From JAGWAJ01 sp026707615 (GTDB lineage Bacteria > Acidobacteriota > Vicinamibacteria > Vicinamibacterales > UBA8438), in contig CBDBMW010000013.1 of assembly GCA_965207595.1 (NCBI GenBank), positions 1,984,001 through 2,048,000 of the forward strand: a DNA stretch of 64,000 bases, read 5' to 3'. Numbering within the stretch: the first letter of the stretch is position 1; every line of letters starts with the position of its first letter. The notes under the pieces are model-generated. The model ran no database searches. It had not been told where the DNA came from and saw nothing but the letters and a program-made list of their open reading frames with translations. Position numbers and translations under genes: made by a program. Below, in pieces: positions 15,175-24,319 of the stretch.

Positions 15175-15792
15175 CTACACCGAGTAGGAGATGTTGGGGT
15201 CGTCGGTCTCGCCCGTCCCGTCGTCGTCCGTTCTCCCCTCGTCGTCGCGCGGCTCGGGCGCGAACGGCTCGGACGGGTCGGGGTCGATCATGACGCTGCG
15301 CGCTCCGCGCATCATCCCGACGCGGCCCGTACGCACGAGCTCCAGGATCCCGTACGGCCGCAGCACCTCGACGAAGCCGTCGATCTTGTCCTCCGTGCCG
15401 GTGGTCTCGATGACGACGGCGTCGGGAGCGACGTCGACGACGCGGGCGCGGAAGACGTCCACGAGCTGCATGACGTGCGTCCGCGTCTCCGCCGTCGCCG
15501 TCACCTTGACCATCGCCAGCTCGCGGAAGACCGCCGGGCCCACCGTGATGTCCTGTACCCGGACCACGTTCACCAGCTTGTAGAGGTTGGCCTCGAGCCG
15601 CCGCGCGCCGATGGCGTCGGTGCGGACGACGATCGTCATCCGGGAGGCCTCCGGCGTCTCGGAGTGCCCGACGGTGAGCGACTCGATGTTGAACGCGCGG
15701 CGGCGGAACAGCGAGGCGACGCGGTTCAGGACTCCCGGCTTGTCCTCGACGTACACGACGAACGTATGGCGCCGCAGCGGACCTGCCGTCAT
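15175..15792 (-). CDS. ilvH: Acetolactate synthase small (regulatory) subunit
   Basis: 205 residues from ATG 15792. The ACT domain starts at once (HTFVVYVEDKPGVLNRVASLF, NIESLTVGHSE), followed by the C-terminal regulatory domain (RELAMVKVTA, TGTEDKIDGFVEVLRPYGI). The family is usually about 160-170 residues. Here there is an extra acidic tail of some 35 residues rich in Asp, Glu and Pro, of unknown role. It binds the large subunit and mediates valine feedback in characterised systems. Confidence 0.95.
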   Translation of the reverse strand: MTAGPLRRHTFVVYVEDKPGVLNRVASLFRRRAFNIESLTVGHSETPEASRMTIVVRTDAIGARRLEANLYKLVNVVRVQDITVGPAVFRELAMVKVTATAETRTHVMQLVDVFRARVVDVAPDAVVIETTGTEDKIDGFVEVLRPYGILELVRTGRVGMMRGARSVMIDPDPSEPFAPEPRDDEGRTDDDGTGETDDPNISYSV

Positions 15793-15924
15793 CGGCGACC
15801 CCTGCCCGGCTCGCGCCGCCGTTCCGCGGCGGGCCTTCGCGCGCGGAGGGCCCCGGCCGGCCGCGGGTCGAATGCCCACCACCTCCCCGCGGCGCCGGAA
15901 CGAAGGGCGTCGTGCCGCCGCGGG

Positions 15925-17646
15925 TCACGCATCGCGCGCCGTCTCGACGATGGGCGCCGGGCTGGGGCGGCGGATCATGTCATGGAGGTCGGCGCCGGCC
16001 GGGACCATCGGGTAGACGGTGTCCTCCTGCTCGACCTGGAAGTCGATGACGACGGTCCGCTCGTCACCGCGGGCGCGCTCGACGGCGGGCTCGACCTCGG
16101 CGCGCGTCCGCACCGTCTCGCCGCGCAGTCCGAAGCACTCGGCCAGCCTGGCGAAGTCGGGGCTGAGGAGCGGCGTGGCGGCGTAGCGGCGCTCGTAGAA
16201 GAACTCCTGCCACTGGCGGACCATCCCGAGGTAGCCGTTGTTGATGACGGCGACGTTGATCTTGATCTTCTCCTGGGCGATGGTCGCGAGCTCCGCCATC
16301 GTCATCTGGAACCCGCCGTCGCCCGCCACCACCCACACCTCGGCGTCCGGACGGGCGAGCTTGGCGCCGACCGCGGCCGGCAGCGCGAAGCCCATCGTGC
16401 CGAGGCCGCCGGAGGTGATGAGCGTGCGCGGCTCGTCGTGGTGGTAGTACTGCGCCTCCCACATCTGGTGCTGGCCGACGTCGGTGACGACTATCGCGCG
16501 GCCGCCCGTCATGCGCCAGATGTCGTGGATGACGTGCGCCGCGTAGAGGTGGCCGCTGTCGGGCAGGTTCTGGATGTCGCGCACCGCCACGTCGCCCTTC
16601 ATGCCGGCGATGGCGGTGCGCCACGCGCTGCGGTCGCCCGTCTCCACGAGCGGACCGAGGTCGTCGAGGACGGCCGACAGATCGCCGGCGAGCGCCACGT
16701 CGACCCGAACGTTCTTGTGGAACTCCGCCGGATCGATGTCGACGTGGATCTTGCGGGCGTTCGGCGCGTAGGTCCGCACGTTGCCGGTAACGCGGTCGTC
16801 GAAGCGCATCCCGAGGGCCAGCAGGAGGTCGGCCTCCTGGATGGCCGCGTTGACCCACGCCTCGCCGTGCATCCCCATCATCCCCATGTTCAGCGGATGG
16901 CGTGCGGGGACGCCGCCGATGCCGAGCAGCGTCATCGCGATGGGAATGTCGGCCCGCTCGGCCAGCTCGCGCACCTGCCCCGATGCGCCGGCCAGCAGGA
17001 CGCCGTGGCCGGCCAGGATGACCGGCCGCTTGGCGCCGTTGATGAGCCGCGCGGCGCGCCGGTAGACGGCGTCGGAGGCCCGCAGGTCGGGGCGGTAGCC
17101 CGGCAGCTTGACGTCCCGCGGGTTCCAGTCGAGCTCCGTCGTCGCCTGCTGGGCGTCCTTGGTGACGTCGATGAGCACCGGACCCGGCCGACCGGAGCGG
17201 GCGACGTAGAGCGCCTCGTGAATCGTCGGGGCGATCTCGTCGACGTCGGAGACCAGGTAGTTGTGCTTGGTGATGGGCAGCGTGACCCCCGTGACGTCGG
17301 TCTCCTGGAACGCGTCCGAGCCGATCAGCCGGCTGCCGACCTGCCCCGTGATGCAGAGCAGGGGCGAGGAGTCGAGCATCGCGGTCGCGATGCCCGTCAC
17401 CATGTTCGTGGCCCCCGGCCCCGAGGTGGCGATGGCGACGCCGACCTGGCCGCTCGCGCGCGCGTAGCCGTCCGCCATGTGCGTCGCCCCCTGCTCGTGG
17501 CGCACGAGGACGTGCCGCACGGGGTACTCGAGGAGCGCGTCGTAGGCGGGCAGGATCGCCCCGCCGGGATAGCCGAAGACCGTGGTCACGCCTTCGCGCA
17601 CCAGGGCCTCCCAGATGATCTGTGCGCCGGTTCGCATCGCAGCCAT
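15925..17646 (-). CDS. ilvB: Acetolactate synthase large (catalytic) subunit
   Basis: 573 residues from ATG 17646, supported by AGAAGG eight bases upstream. ThDP-enzyme landmarks are present: GYPGGAILPAYD, the glutamate in VRHEQGATHMADGYA that activates ThDP, FAD-domain segments, and the ThDP-Mg motif VVAGDGGFQMT through VAVINNGYLGMV. It joins pyruvate with pyruvate or 2-oxobutyrate to begin valine, leucine and isoleucine synthesis. A TATAGA box at 17710-17705 between ilvD and ilvB may give extra initiation. Confidence 0.97.
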   Translation of the reverse strand: MAAMRTGAQIIWEALVREGVTTVFGYPGGAILPAYDALLEYPVRHVLVRHEQGATHMADGYARASGQVGVAIATSGPGATNMVTGIATAMLDSSPLLCITGQVGSRLIGSDAFQETDVTGVTLPITKHNYLVSDVDEIAPTIHEALYVARSGRPGPVLIDVTKDAQQATTELDWNPRDVKLPGYRPDLRASDAVYRRAARLINGAKRPVILAGHGVLLAGASGQVRELAERADIPIAMTLLGIGGVPARHPLNMGMMGMHGEAWVNAAIQEADLLLALGMRFDDRVTGNVRTYAPNARKIHVDIDPAEFHKNVRVDVALAGDLSAVLDDLGPLVETGDRSAWRTAIAGMKGDVAVRDIQNLPDSGHLYAAHVIHDIWRMTGGRAIVVTDVGQHQMWEAQYYHHDEPRTLITSGGLGTMGFALPAAVGAKLARPDAEVWVVAGDGGFQMTMAELATIAQEKIKINVAVINNGYLGMVRQWQEFFYERRYAATPLLSPDFARLAECFGLRGETVRTRAEVEPAVERARGDERTVVIDFQVEQEDTVYPMVPAGADLHDMIRRPSPAPIVETARDA

Positions 17647-17704
17647 GCCGTTCGCCTTCTGGAAGATCGCTCTCTGCTCGTTTGGTCGGCTGATTCCGGT
17701 CCGG

Positions 17705-17710
17705 TCTATA
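17705..17710 (-). promoter_or_regulatory. Possible internal -10 box (TATAGA) upstream of ilvB
   Basis: TATAGA on the minus strand in the 108-base ilvD-ilvB gap, 58 bases before the ilvB start. No matching -35 is evident. Confidence 0.35.
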
Positions 17711-17754
17711 CAGGGTCGCGGGGCGGCCACCCGACGGGCGTGCCGCCGGCGGGC

Positions 17755-19425
17755 TCAGGACGTGACCGCGCCCGACGCGGCGGAGGAGACGAGTCGCGCG
17801 TACTTCGCCATGACGCCGTTGGCGAACCGGGGCGCCGGCTCGCGCCAGTCGGCCAGTCGCGTCGCGATCTCGGCGGCAGCGTCCGGCAGGTCCAGCCGCA
17901 GCGTCCGGCTGCGTTCGTCGAACACGATCGGATCGCCGTCGCGGACGACCGCGATCGGCCCGCCCCGCGCCGCCTCCGGTGCGACGTGCCCGGCCATCAT
18001 CCCGCGGGTGGCACCCGAGAAGCGCCCGTCGGTCACCAGGGCCACGGACTCGCCCAGGCCCGCTCCGACGATGGCCGCGGTCACCGCGAGCATCTCGCGC
18101 ATGCCCGGTCCGCCGCGCGGCCCTTCGTAGCGGATCACGACCACATCCCCGGGCTGGATGCGGCCCTGCTCCACCGCCGCGAACGCGTCCTCCTCGCTGT
18201 CGAAGACGCGGGCGGGCCCGCGGTGCAGCGCCGGCTCGTGGCCCGCCACCTTCACCACGCAGCCGTCGGGAGCGAGGTTCCCGGTGAGGATCACCAGGCC
18301 GCCGGTCGGCGTCAGGGGTTCGGCGACCGGCCGCACCACCTCCTGACCGGCCGTCTCCTCGGCCTCCGCCGCGAGCGCGCCGATCGTGGTGCCGGTGACG
18401 GTGAGCGCGTCGCGGTGCAGCAACCCCGCCTCGAGCAGTCGTCTCGCCACGAGGCCGATCCCGCCCGCCCGATACAGATCGGTGGCGACGAACCGGCCTC
18501 CGGGCTTGAGGTCGGCCAGGAGCGGCGTCCGCTCGCTGATCCGATCGAAGTCGCCGATCCGCAGGTCGACGCCCGCTTCGTGGGCGATCGCCAGCAGGTG
18601 AAGCACGGCGTTGGTCGAGCCCCCGGTGGCGGCGACCGCGGCTACGGCGTTCTCGAGGGCGTCCCGCGTCACGATGCGGCGCGGGCGAAGATCCGAGCGC
18701 ACCAGCTCCATCGCCAGCTCTCCCGCCCGCCGGGCCGCGTCCGCCTTCTCCGCCGCCATCGCCGGAACGCCGTTGGCCCGCATCGGCGACACCCCGAGGA
18801 GCTCGCACACGGTGGCCATCGTGTTGGCGGTGAACTGGCCGCCGCAGGCACCGGGACCCGGGCAGGCCGCATCCTCGAGGGCCCCGAGCTGGGCGTCGCT
18901 AAGGCGCCCTGCCGCGTGGGCGCCGACCGCCTCGAAGACGTCCTGGATGGTGACGTCGCGTCCCTCCCACCGGCCGGGAGCGATCGAGCCGCCGTAGAGC
19001 ACCAGCCCCGGTATGTCGAGCCGGACGAGCGCCATCACGCCGCCCGGGATCGTCTTGTCGCAACCGACGAGCACCACGATTCCGTCGAAGAGGTTGCCGC
19101 GGGCCACCAGCTCGATCGAGTCGGCCACCACCTCCCGGCTCACGAGCGACGCCTTCATGCCGGCGCTCCCCATCGTGATGCCGTCCGAGATCGAGACCGT
19201 GTTGAACTCGAGCGGCGTCCCGCCCGCGGCACGGATGCCCGCCTTCACCTCCGCGGCGAGCTCGCGCAGGTGGTAGTTGCAGGGTCCGATCTCGATCCAG
19301 GTGTTCGCCACGCCGACGAGCGGCCGGCGGAGGTCGTCGTCCGTGAAGCCGACCGCCTTCAGCATGGCGCGAGCGGGCGCACGGGAAGGACCCTCGGTGA
19401 TGGCGGCGCTGCGGCGTGTGGTCAT
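17755..19425 (-). CDS. ilvD: Dihydroxy-acid dehydratase
   Basis: 556 residues from ATG 19425, which matches the usual IlvD N-terminus (SAAITEGPSRAPARAML); a longer frame to 19491 would include the promoter. The Fe-S ligand cysteines are in VGCDKTIPGG and ACPGPGACGGQFTANTMA, and GVANTWIEIGPCNYHLR carries the first conserved Cys. It dehydrates dihydroxy-isovalerate and dihydroxy-methylvalerate to the keto acids. It is first in the ilv cluster, 68 bases downstream of the epimerase stop, with its own TAGAAT box. Confidence 0.96.
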   Translation of the reverse strand: MTTRRSAAITEGPSRAPARAMLKAVGFTDDDLRRPLVGVANTWIEIGPCNYHLRELAAEVKAGIRAAGGTPLEFNTVSISDGITMGSAGMKASLVSREVVADSIELVARGNLFDGIVVLVGCDKTIPGGVMALVRLDIPGLVLYGGSIAPGRWEGRDVTIQDVFEAVGAHAAGRLSDAQLGALEDAACPGPGACGGQFTANTMATVCELLGVSPMRANGVPAMAAEKADAARRAGELAMELVRSDLRPRRIVTRDALENAVAAVAATGGSTNAVLHLLAIAHEAGVDLRIGDFDRISERTPLLADLKPGGRFVATDLYRAGGIGLVARRLLEAGLLHRDALTVTGTTIGALAAEAEETAGQEVVRPVAEPLTPTGGLVILTGNLAPDGCVVKVAGHEPALHRGPARVFDSEEDAFAAVEQGRIQPGDVVVIRYEGPRGGPGMREMLAVTAAIVGAGLGESVALVTDGRFSGATRGMMAGHVAPEAARGGPIAVVRDGDPIVFDERSRTLRLDLPDAAAEIATRLADWREPAPRFANGVMAKYARLVSSAASGAVTS

Positions 19426-19460
19426 CGCGGAACCGGCGGCGATCCGGTACGGGATCCGGC

Positions 19461-19466
19461 ATTCTA
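19461..19466 (-). promoter_or_regulatory. -10 box (TAGAAT) of the ilv operon
   Basis: TAGAAT on the minus strand (19466-19461), 35 bases before the ilvD ATG, with TTGGCG 19 bases further upstream as a loose -35. No leader peptide rich in Ile, Val or Leu codons is visible, so attenuation of the enterobacterial kind is not supported. Confidence 0.5.
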
Positions 19467-19494
19467 CCGTGTCGCGGCCGTTCCGCGCCAACCG

Positions 19495-20502
19495 TCACTC
19501 GTCGTAGTAGTCCCGGTACCACTCCACGAAGCGCCGCACGCCGACCTCGATCGGCGTTTCCGGCCGGTAGCCGATGTCGGCGGCGAGATCGTCCACGTCC
19601 GCCAGCGTCTCCGGGACGTCACCGGGCTGCAGCGGCAGGAGGCGGCGCTCCGCCCTCCGGCCGAGTGCCGCCTCGAGCACGTCGATGTAGCGCTCGAGGG
19701 GCTCGGCCCGTCGGTTGCCGAGGTTGTAGACGCGGTACGGCGCGGCGCTCGTCCCCGGTTCCGGCGACTCGCCCTGCCACTCCGGATTCGGGGCGGCCGG
19801 GCGGTCGATCACGCGCACCACGGCCTGGACGATGTCGTCGATGTAGGTGAAGTCTCGCCGATGGCGGCCGTGGTTGTAGACCTCGATCGGGCGTCCGGCC
19901 AGGATGTTCCGCGTGAAGCGGAAGAGCGCCATGTCCGGCCGTCCCCAGGGGCCGTAGACCGTGAAGAAGCGCAGCCCCGTGGTCGGCAGCCCGAAGAGGT
20001 GGCTGTAGCAGTGGGCCATCAGCTCGTTCGCCCGCTTGGTGGCCGCGTAGAGCGATACGGGATGGTCCGCGGGGTGGCGGACGCTGAACGGCAAGGCCCG
20101 GTTGGCGCCGTAGACGGAGCTCGACGAGGCGTAGACGAGATGGCCGGGCGGGTGCGCGCGGCACGCTTCGAGCACGTGGAGGAAGCCGGTGACGTTGGCG
20201 GCGACGCAGGCCTGCGGTCGCTCCAGGGAGTGCCGCACGCCGGCTCGCGCCGCGAGGTGCACGACAGCCTCGGGGCGCTCGAGCCCGATCAGCTCCCCGA
20301 CCGTCTCCGGGTCCGCGACGTCGGCGCGGACGTCCCGAAAGCGCTCGAAGGCCGTCAACCGCGCCAGCCGGGCGTGCTTCAGGGCGACCTCGTAGTAGGG
20401 ATCCAGGTTGTCGACGCCGACCACGGTGTCGCCGCGCTCGAGCAGGCGCAACGCGACCGCCGCCCCGATGAACCCCGCGGCTCCGGTGACCAGCACGCGC
20501 AT
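19495..20502 (-). CDS. NAD-dependent sugar-nucleotide epimerase (UDP-glucuronate 4-epimerase-like)
   Basis: 335 residues from ATG 20502, eight bases after a TACGCT box. This is an extended SDR: VTGAAGFIGAAVA (NAD-binding GxxGxxG), VGVDNLDPYYEVALKHARL (typical of UDP-glucuronate epimerases), catalytic SSSSVYG and YAATKRANE (Y-x3-K), and a C-terminus of GYRPETPIEVGVRRFVEWYRDYY. The DNLDPYY motif and length fit conversion of UDP-glucuronate to UDP-galacturonate for envelope polysaccharide. UDP-glucose epimerase is the alternative. Confidence 0.85.
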   Translation of the reverse strand: MRVLVTGAAGFIGAAVALRLLERGDTVVGVDNLDPYYEVALKHARLARLTAFERFRDVRADVADPETVGELIGLERPEAVVHLAARAGVRHSLERPQACVAANVTGFLHVLEACRAHPPGHLVYASSSSVYGANRALPFSVRHPADHPVSLYAATKRANELMAHCYSHLFGLPTTGLRFFTVYGPWGRPDMALFRFTRNILAGRPIEVYNHGRHRRDFTYIDDIVQAVVRVIDRPAAPNPEWQGESPEPGTSAAPYRVYNLGNRRAEPLERYIDVLEAALGRRAERRLLPLQPGDVPETLADVDDLAADIGYRPETPIEVGVRRFVEWYRDYYDE

Positions 20503-20510
20503 GCGGACTG

Positions 20511-20516
20511 AGCGTA
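20511..20516 (-). promoter_or_regulatory. -10 box (TACGCT) of the epimerase gene
   Basis: TACGCT on the minus strand ends eight bases before ATG 20502; no Shine-Dalgarno is present. Leaderless type. Confidence 0.4.
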
Positions 20517-20562
20517 CCCGAAACGTCGGGAGACGCGGATGACAGGGCCGCCGCCGTCGCGC

Positions 20563-20568
20563 TAAGGT
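20563..20568 (+). promoter_or_regulatory. -10 box (TAAGGT) of the ABC exporter operon
   Basis: TAAGGT ends seven bases before GTG 20576 without a Shine-Dalgarno; same layout as the other leaderless starts. Confidence 0.4.
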
Positions 20569-20575
20569 TGCGCCC

Positions 20576-22420
20576 GTGCCGTCCCGACCTGACGGTCGCG
20601 TTGGGAGTCTGCGCAGGCTCCCGGCCCGACTGCGCGACCGCAACGAGTGGAAGTTCTTCGCCACCCTGCCTCGGGCGGACCGGCGTCTGGCCGGGCTCTG
20701 GTGGCTGGTCGTCGGCGCCCGCGGACTGCTGCCGGCCCTGTTCGCGGTGGCCATGGGCGGTCTCGTCGGCGCGGTCCAGGGCGGCGCCGGGCTGGCCGGT
20801 CCGCTTGCGTTCGCGGGCGTCGTCTTCGTGCTGCTGCAGGTGCTGGCGCCGTTGCACCAGGCGCTCGGGGCCAACCTGGGAGACCGGACCGCGGCGTGGC
20901 TGTACGACCGCCTGACGGAAGCGTGCAACCGCCCGCCGGGTCTCGCCCACCTCGAGGATCCGTCGCTGACCGGCGACCTGACCGTGGCGCGGGACTTCGA
21001 TCGGGGCGTGACCGGACCTCCCCTCTACATCTCGATGGACTTCCTGGCGGGCGGGCTCGTCGATCTGCTCGCGGGGCTTGCGTGCGCCGTGCTGCTGGCC
21101 GGATACGCCTGGTGGGCGCCGCTCGTCCTGGCCGGCGGATGGCTGGCGACGCATTGGCTCCTCCGCGAGAGCGCCGTCTGGCGCGATCGGGCCACCGACG
21201 CGGTGCGGCGGGCGCAGCGGGAGGCCGACTACGCCTACCGGCTCGCCGTCGATCCGCCGGCCAGCAAGGAGCTGCGGTTGTTCGGCCTCGCCTCGTGGAC
21301 GCTGGGCCGCTTCGTGGCGAGCCGGACCCGGCTGCACGAGCTGCAGTACGCCGCGACCCGGCTTCGCGAACGTCCCGTGCTGCTGAGCGTCCTGCTCGTG
21401 AGCGGCGCGAACGTGGCCGTCTGCTGGTCCCTGGCCGCCGACGCGGCGACCGGGAGCCTCGCCCTCGCGGATGTCGTGGTCTATGCCCAGGCGGCAGCGG
21501 GCACGGCGCTGATCGCGTTCGGCGGGCTCAACTGGGCCATCGACGGCTGTGCGGCCCCGGTGGCGGCGGTGCTGCGGCTCGAGGCCGCGATGGCGCCGAA
21601 GGGCGCCCTGGCGTCGGGCCGGCGGGGCGCCGGAGCGCGCCCGCTGCGCGAGATCCGGTTTCGCGACGTCACCTTCACCTACCCGGCGGGGGGGCAGCCG
21701 GTGCTGGAGCGCTTCGACCTGACGATTCCGGCCGGCTCGTCGCTGGCGATCGTCGGACGGAACGGCGCCGGCAAGACGACGCTGGCCAAGCTTCTCTGCC
21801 GGCTGTACGACCCGCAGGCGGGCGCCATCGAGATCGACGGGGTCGAGCTCCCGGAGCTCGACATCGCCGACTGGCGGCGCCGGGTGACGGCCGTCTTCCA
21901 GGACTTCACCCGTTTCGAGTGGCCGCTGCGCGACAACGTGGCGCCCGCAGGCGCACGGGAGGGCGACGTGCGGGCCGCCCTCGACGCCGCGGGCGGAGCC
22001 GGGCTCGCCGACCTCGAAACGGTGCTCGCGCGGGGGTACGAGGGGGGCACCGACCTGTCGGGCGGGCAATGGCAGCGCATCGCGCTGGCCCGGGCCCTGT
22101 GCGCGGTCCGAGCCGGAGCGGGCGTCGTCCTGCTCGACGAACCGACCGCCCAGCTCGACGTCCGGGGCGAGGCGGAGATCTTCGACCGCATCCTCGCTGC
22201 TACCCGATCCTGCACCACGATCCTGATCTCGCACCGCTTCTCGACCGTACGCCACGCGGATCGGATCTGCGTGCTGGAGCAGGGCCGCGTGGTGGAGCTC
22301 GGGACGCACGACGAGCTGATGGCCGCCGGCGGACGCTATCGGACGATGTTCGACCTGCAGGCGAGCCGCTTTCTCGCCACCGAGGACGAGGAGGGACGGG
22401 TGTATGACGTCCTCGGCTGA
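20576..22420 (+). CDS. ABC exporter subunit A (fused permease-ATPase)
   Basis: 614 residues from GTG 20576. About 330 residues of membrane domain with some six hydrophobic spans precede the nucleotide-binding domain. The ATPase has Walker A GRNGAGKTTL at about 395-404, a canonical signature LSGGQWQRIALARAL, Walker B VVLLDEPTAQLD and H-loop ISHRFSTVRHADR. The EWKFF start resembles bacterial multidrug/peptide exporters. The next gene, overlapping by 17 bases, encodes the partner half, so a heterodimer is expected. Substrate unknown; no peptidase domain for leader processing is present. Confidence 0.88.
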   Translation: MPSRPDGRVGSLRRLPARLRDRNEWKFFATLPRADRRLAGLWWLVVGARGLLPALFAVAMGGLVGAVQGGAGLAGPLAFAGVVFVLLQVLAPLHQALGANLGDRTAAWLYDRLTEACNRPPGLAHLEDPSLTGDLTVARDFDRGVTGPPLYISMDFLAGGLVDLLAGLACAVLLAGYAWWAPLVLAGGWLATHWLLRESAVWRDRATDAVRRAQREADYAYRLAVDPPASKELRLFGLASWTLGRFVASRTRLHELQYAATRLRERPVLLSVLLVSGANVAVCWSLAADAATGSLALADVVVYAQAAAGTALIAFGGLNWAIDGCAAPVAAVLRLEAAMAPKGALASGRRGAGARPLREIRFRDVTFTYPAGGQPVLERFDLTIPAGSSLAIVGRNGAGKTTLAKLLCRLYDPQAGAIEIDGVELPELDIADWRRRVTAVFQDFTRFEWPLRDNVAPAGAREGDVRAALDAAGGAGLADLETVLARGYEGGTDLSGGQWQRIALARALCAVRAGAGVVLLDEPTAQLDVRGEAEIFDRILAATRSCTTILISHRFSTVRHADRICVLEQGRVVELGTHDELMAAGGRYRTMFDLQASRFLATEDEEGRVYDVLG

Positions 22421-24251
22421 GCAGCGCGCCGGCGCGGACGCGGCGCTCGACGAGCTCCCCCCGGCGCTCCCGTCGATGTGGCGCCTCTGCCGGCTGGGGT
22501 ACCGCCACGAACCCGGGCTGATGGTCTGGGCCTTCGCGCTCTCCCTTCTCGCGGCGCTCCCCGACGCGCTGCTGGCGCTCTGGTTCATGCTGCTCGGCGT
22601 CGGCGTGATCGACGGCCGACCGGACCTCGTGCGCGTGGCCGCGATCGGACTCGGGGCGTCGCTCACCGCCACCTGGGTGCTCCGAACCGTCAGCACGCGG
22701 GTCCAGCGCCGCTTCCGGGACCGGGTGACCATCGCTCTCGAAGCGCACGTGGCCGGGCTGCAGGCGTCGGTCGCGACGCTCGCCCACCAGGAGCGGCCCG
22801 ACTACCTCGACCGGCTCGCCGTGCTCCGCAACCAGGTCTTCGTGCTCGATCACCTGTACATGTCGCTCTTCTCGACCTGCGGGTGGCTGCTGCGGCTGGC
22901 GGTCACGATCGGCCTCCTGGTGTCGATCCATCCCGCCCTCGTGCTGCTGGCCGCCGCGGCGCTGCCGGCCGTGCTCACCTCGACATGGCGGCCCGCGATC
23001 GAGCGGCGGTCGCAGGAGCGGGCGGCGCCGCACGCCCGGCTGGCCCGGCACCTGTTCCTCACCGCGACGACCGCCGCCTCGGGCAAGGAGGTCCGGGTGG
23101 CCGGCATCTCCGCCCGGGTGGCCGCGGAGCGGCGCGCCGCCTGGGAACGGAGCTACGCCCCGGTGGCGGCGGCCCGTTGGGGTTCGGCCGCGTGGCATGC
23201 CGCGGCGTGGCTGGTGTTCGGCGGCGCGTACGTGGGGGCGATAGCCTTCGTCTCGGCCGGGATGGGAGCACCGGTCGCGCAGGTGCTGCTGGTGCTGGCG
23301 GCGGGGGCGCGGCTCTCGGCCTATGTCGGTGCCACCGTCGGCGAGATCGGCTTCCTGCGCGGCATCTGGATGGACGGCTCGCGCCGGCTGGCGTGGCTCG
23401 AGGACTACGCGGCCGCCACGGTCGCCACCGCGGACCGTCCGGCCCCCGCCGCCCTGCACCACGGAATCCGGCTCGAGGGCCTCTCGTTCGCGTACCCGGG
23501 CACCTCACGACTGGTCCTGGACGACGTTTCCCTGACGCTCCCGGCGGGCGCCGTCGTCGCCCTCGTGGGCGAGAACGGCGCCGGCAAGACGACGCTCGTG
23601 AAGCTCCTCGCGAAGCTGTACGAGCCCACGTCGGGAGCCATCCTGGTCGACGGGACACCCCTCGCCGACATCGCTCCGGATCGCTGGCGGGAGCGGCTCG
23701 CGGGAGCCTTCCAGGACTTCTTCCGCTTCGAGTTCCGCGCGCGCCGCACGGTCGGGGTGGGCGACGTACCGCGCGTGGATGACGCGCCGGCGGTCGTGAC
23801 GGCGGTCGACCGGGCGGGAGCCGAGGACGTCGTGGAGCGGCTGGCGTCCGGTCTGGACACGCAACTGGGGCCGACCTGGCCGGACGGGGTGGACGTGTCG
23901 TTCGGCCAGTGGCAGAAGCTGGCCCTGGCGCGCGGGTTCATGCGCGACGACCCGTTGCTGCTGGTCCTCGACGAGCCCACCGCGGCGCTCGATGCGGAGA
24001 CCGAGCACGCGCTGTTCGAGCGCTACGCGGCCGCCGCCCGCGGGTCCGCGGTCGCCGCGGGCGACGGAGACGGCGCCCGCGGCCGCGTCACGCTGCTCGT
24101 CTCGCACCGCTTCTCGACGGTGCGCATGGCGGACCTGATCGTCGTGCTCGACGGGGCGCGCCTCGTCGAGTCGGGCTCGCACGACGACCTGCTGGCCGCG
24201 GGCGGACGCTACGCCGAGCTGTATCGCCTGCAGGCCACGGCCTACCGCTGA
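22404..24251 (+). CDS. ABC exporter subunit B (fused permease-ATPase)
   Basis: 615 residues from ATG 22404, overlapping subunit A by 17 bases. The membrane domain occupies about 1-340. The ATPase has Walker A GENGAGKTTL, Walker B LLVLDEPTAALD and switch LVSHRFSTVRMADL, but its signature is VSFGQWQKLALARG instead of LSGGQ. A degenerate signature in one half is characteristic of asymmetric heterodimeric exporters with one impaired site. A loop of about 12 residues rich in Gly/Asp/Ala (GSAVAAGDGDGARG) is inserted before the H-loop. Confidence 0.88.
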   Translation: MTSSAEQRAGADAALDELPPALPSMWRLCRLGYRHEPGLMVWAFALSLLAALPDALLALWFMLLGVGVIDGRPDLVRVAAIGLGASLTATWVLRTVSTRVQRRFRDRVTIALEAHVAGLQASVATLAHQERPDYLDRLAVLRNQVFVLDHLYMSLFSTCGWLLRLAVTIGLLVSIHPALVLLAAAALPAVLTSTWRPAIERRSQERAAPHARLARHLFLTATTAASGKEVRVAGISARVAAERRAAWERSYAPVAAARWGSAAWHAAAWLVFGGAYVGAIAFVSAGMGAPVAQVLLVLAAGARLSAYVGATVGEIGFLRGIWMDGSRRLAWLEDYAAATVATADRPAPAALHHGIRLEGLSFAYPGTSRLVLDDVSLTLPAGAVVALVGENGAGKTTLVKLLAKLYEPTSGAILVDGTPLADIAPDRWRERLAGAFQDFFRFEFRARRTVGVGDVPRVDDAPAVVTAVDRAGAEDVVERLASGLDTQLGPTWPDGVDVSFGQWQKLALARGFMRDDPLLLVLDEPTAALDAETEHALFERYAAAARGSAVAAGDGDGARGRVTLLVSHRFSTVRMADLIVVLDGARLVESGSHDDLLAAGGRYAELYRLQATAYR

Positions 24252-24319
24252 GGGCCGCCGCGGCATACCTCCCCCGCGCGCGGCCCCGGACCTCAGCCTC
24301 GGGGCGCTCCGACGAGCCG

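Noticed and set aside
17647..17754. Attenuator leader peptide before ilvB
   Set aside because: No short frame rich in Ile, Val or Leu codons and no terminator/antiterminator pair could be made out.
15475..20511. Very long open frame on the plus strand opposite the ilv genes and epimerase
   Set aside because: Same GC-bias effect; the minus strand encodes textbook IlvH, IlvB, IlvD and an epimerase.
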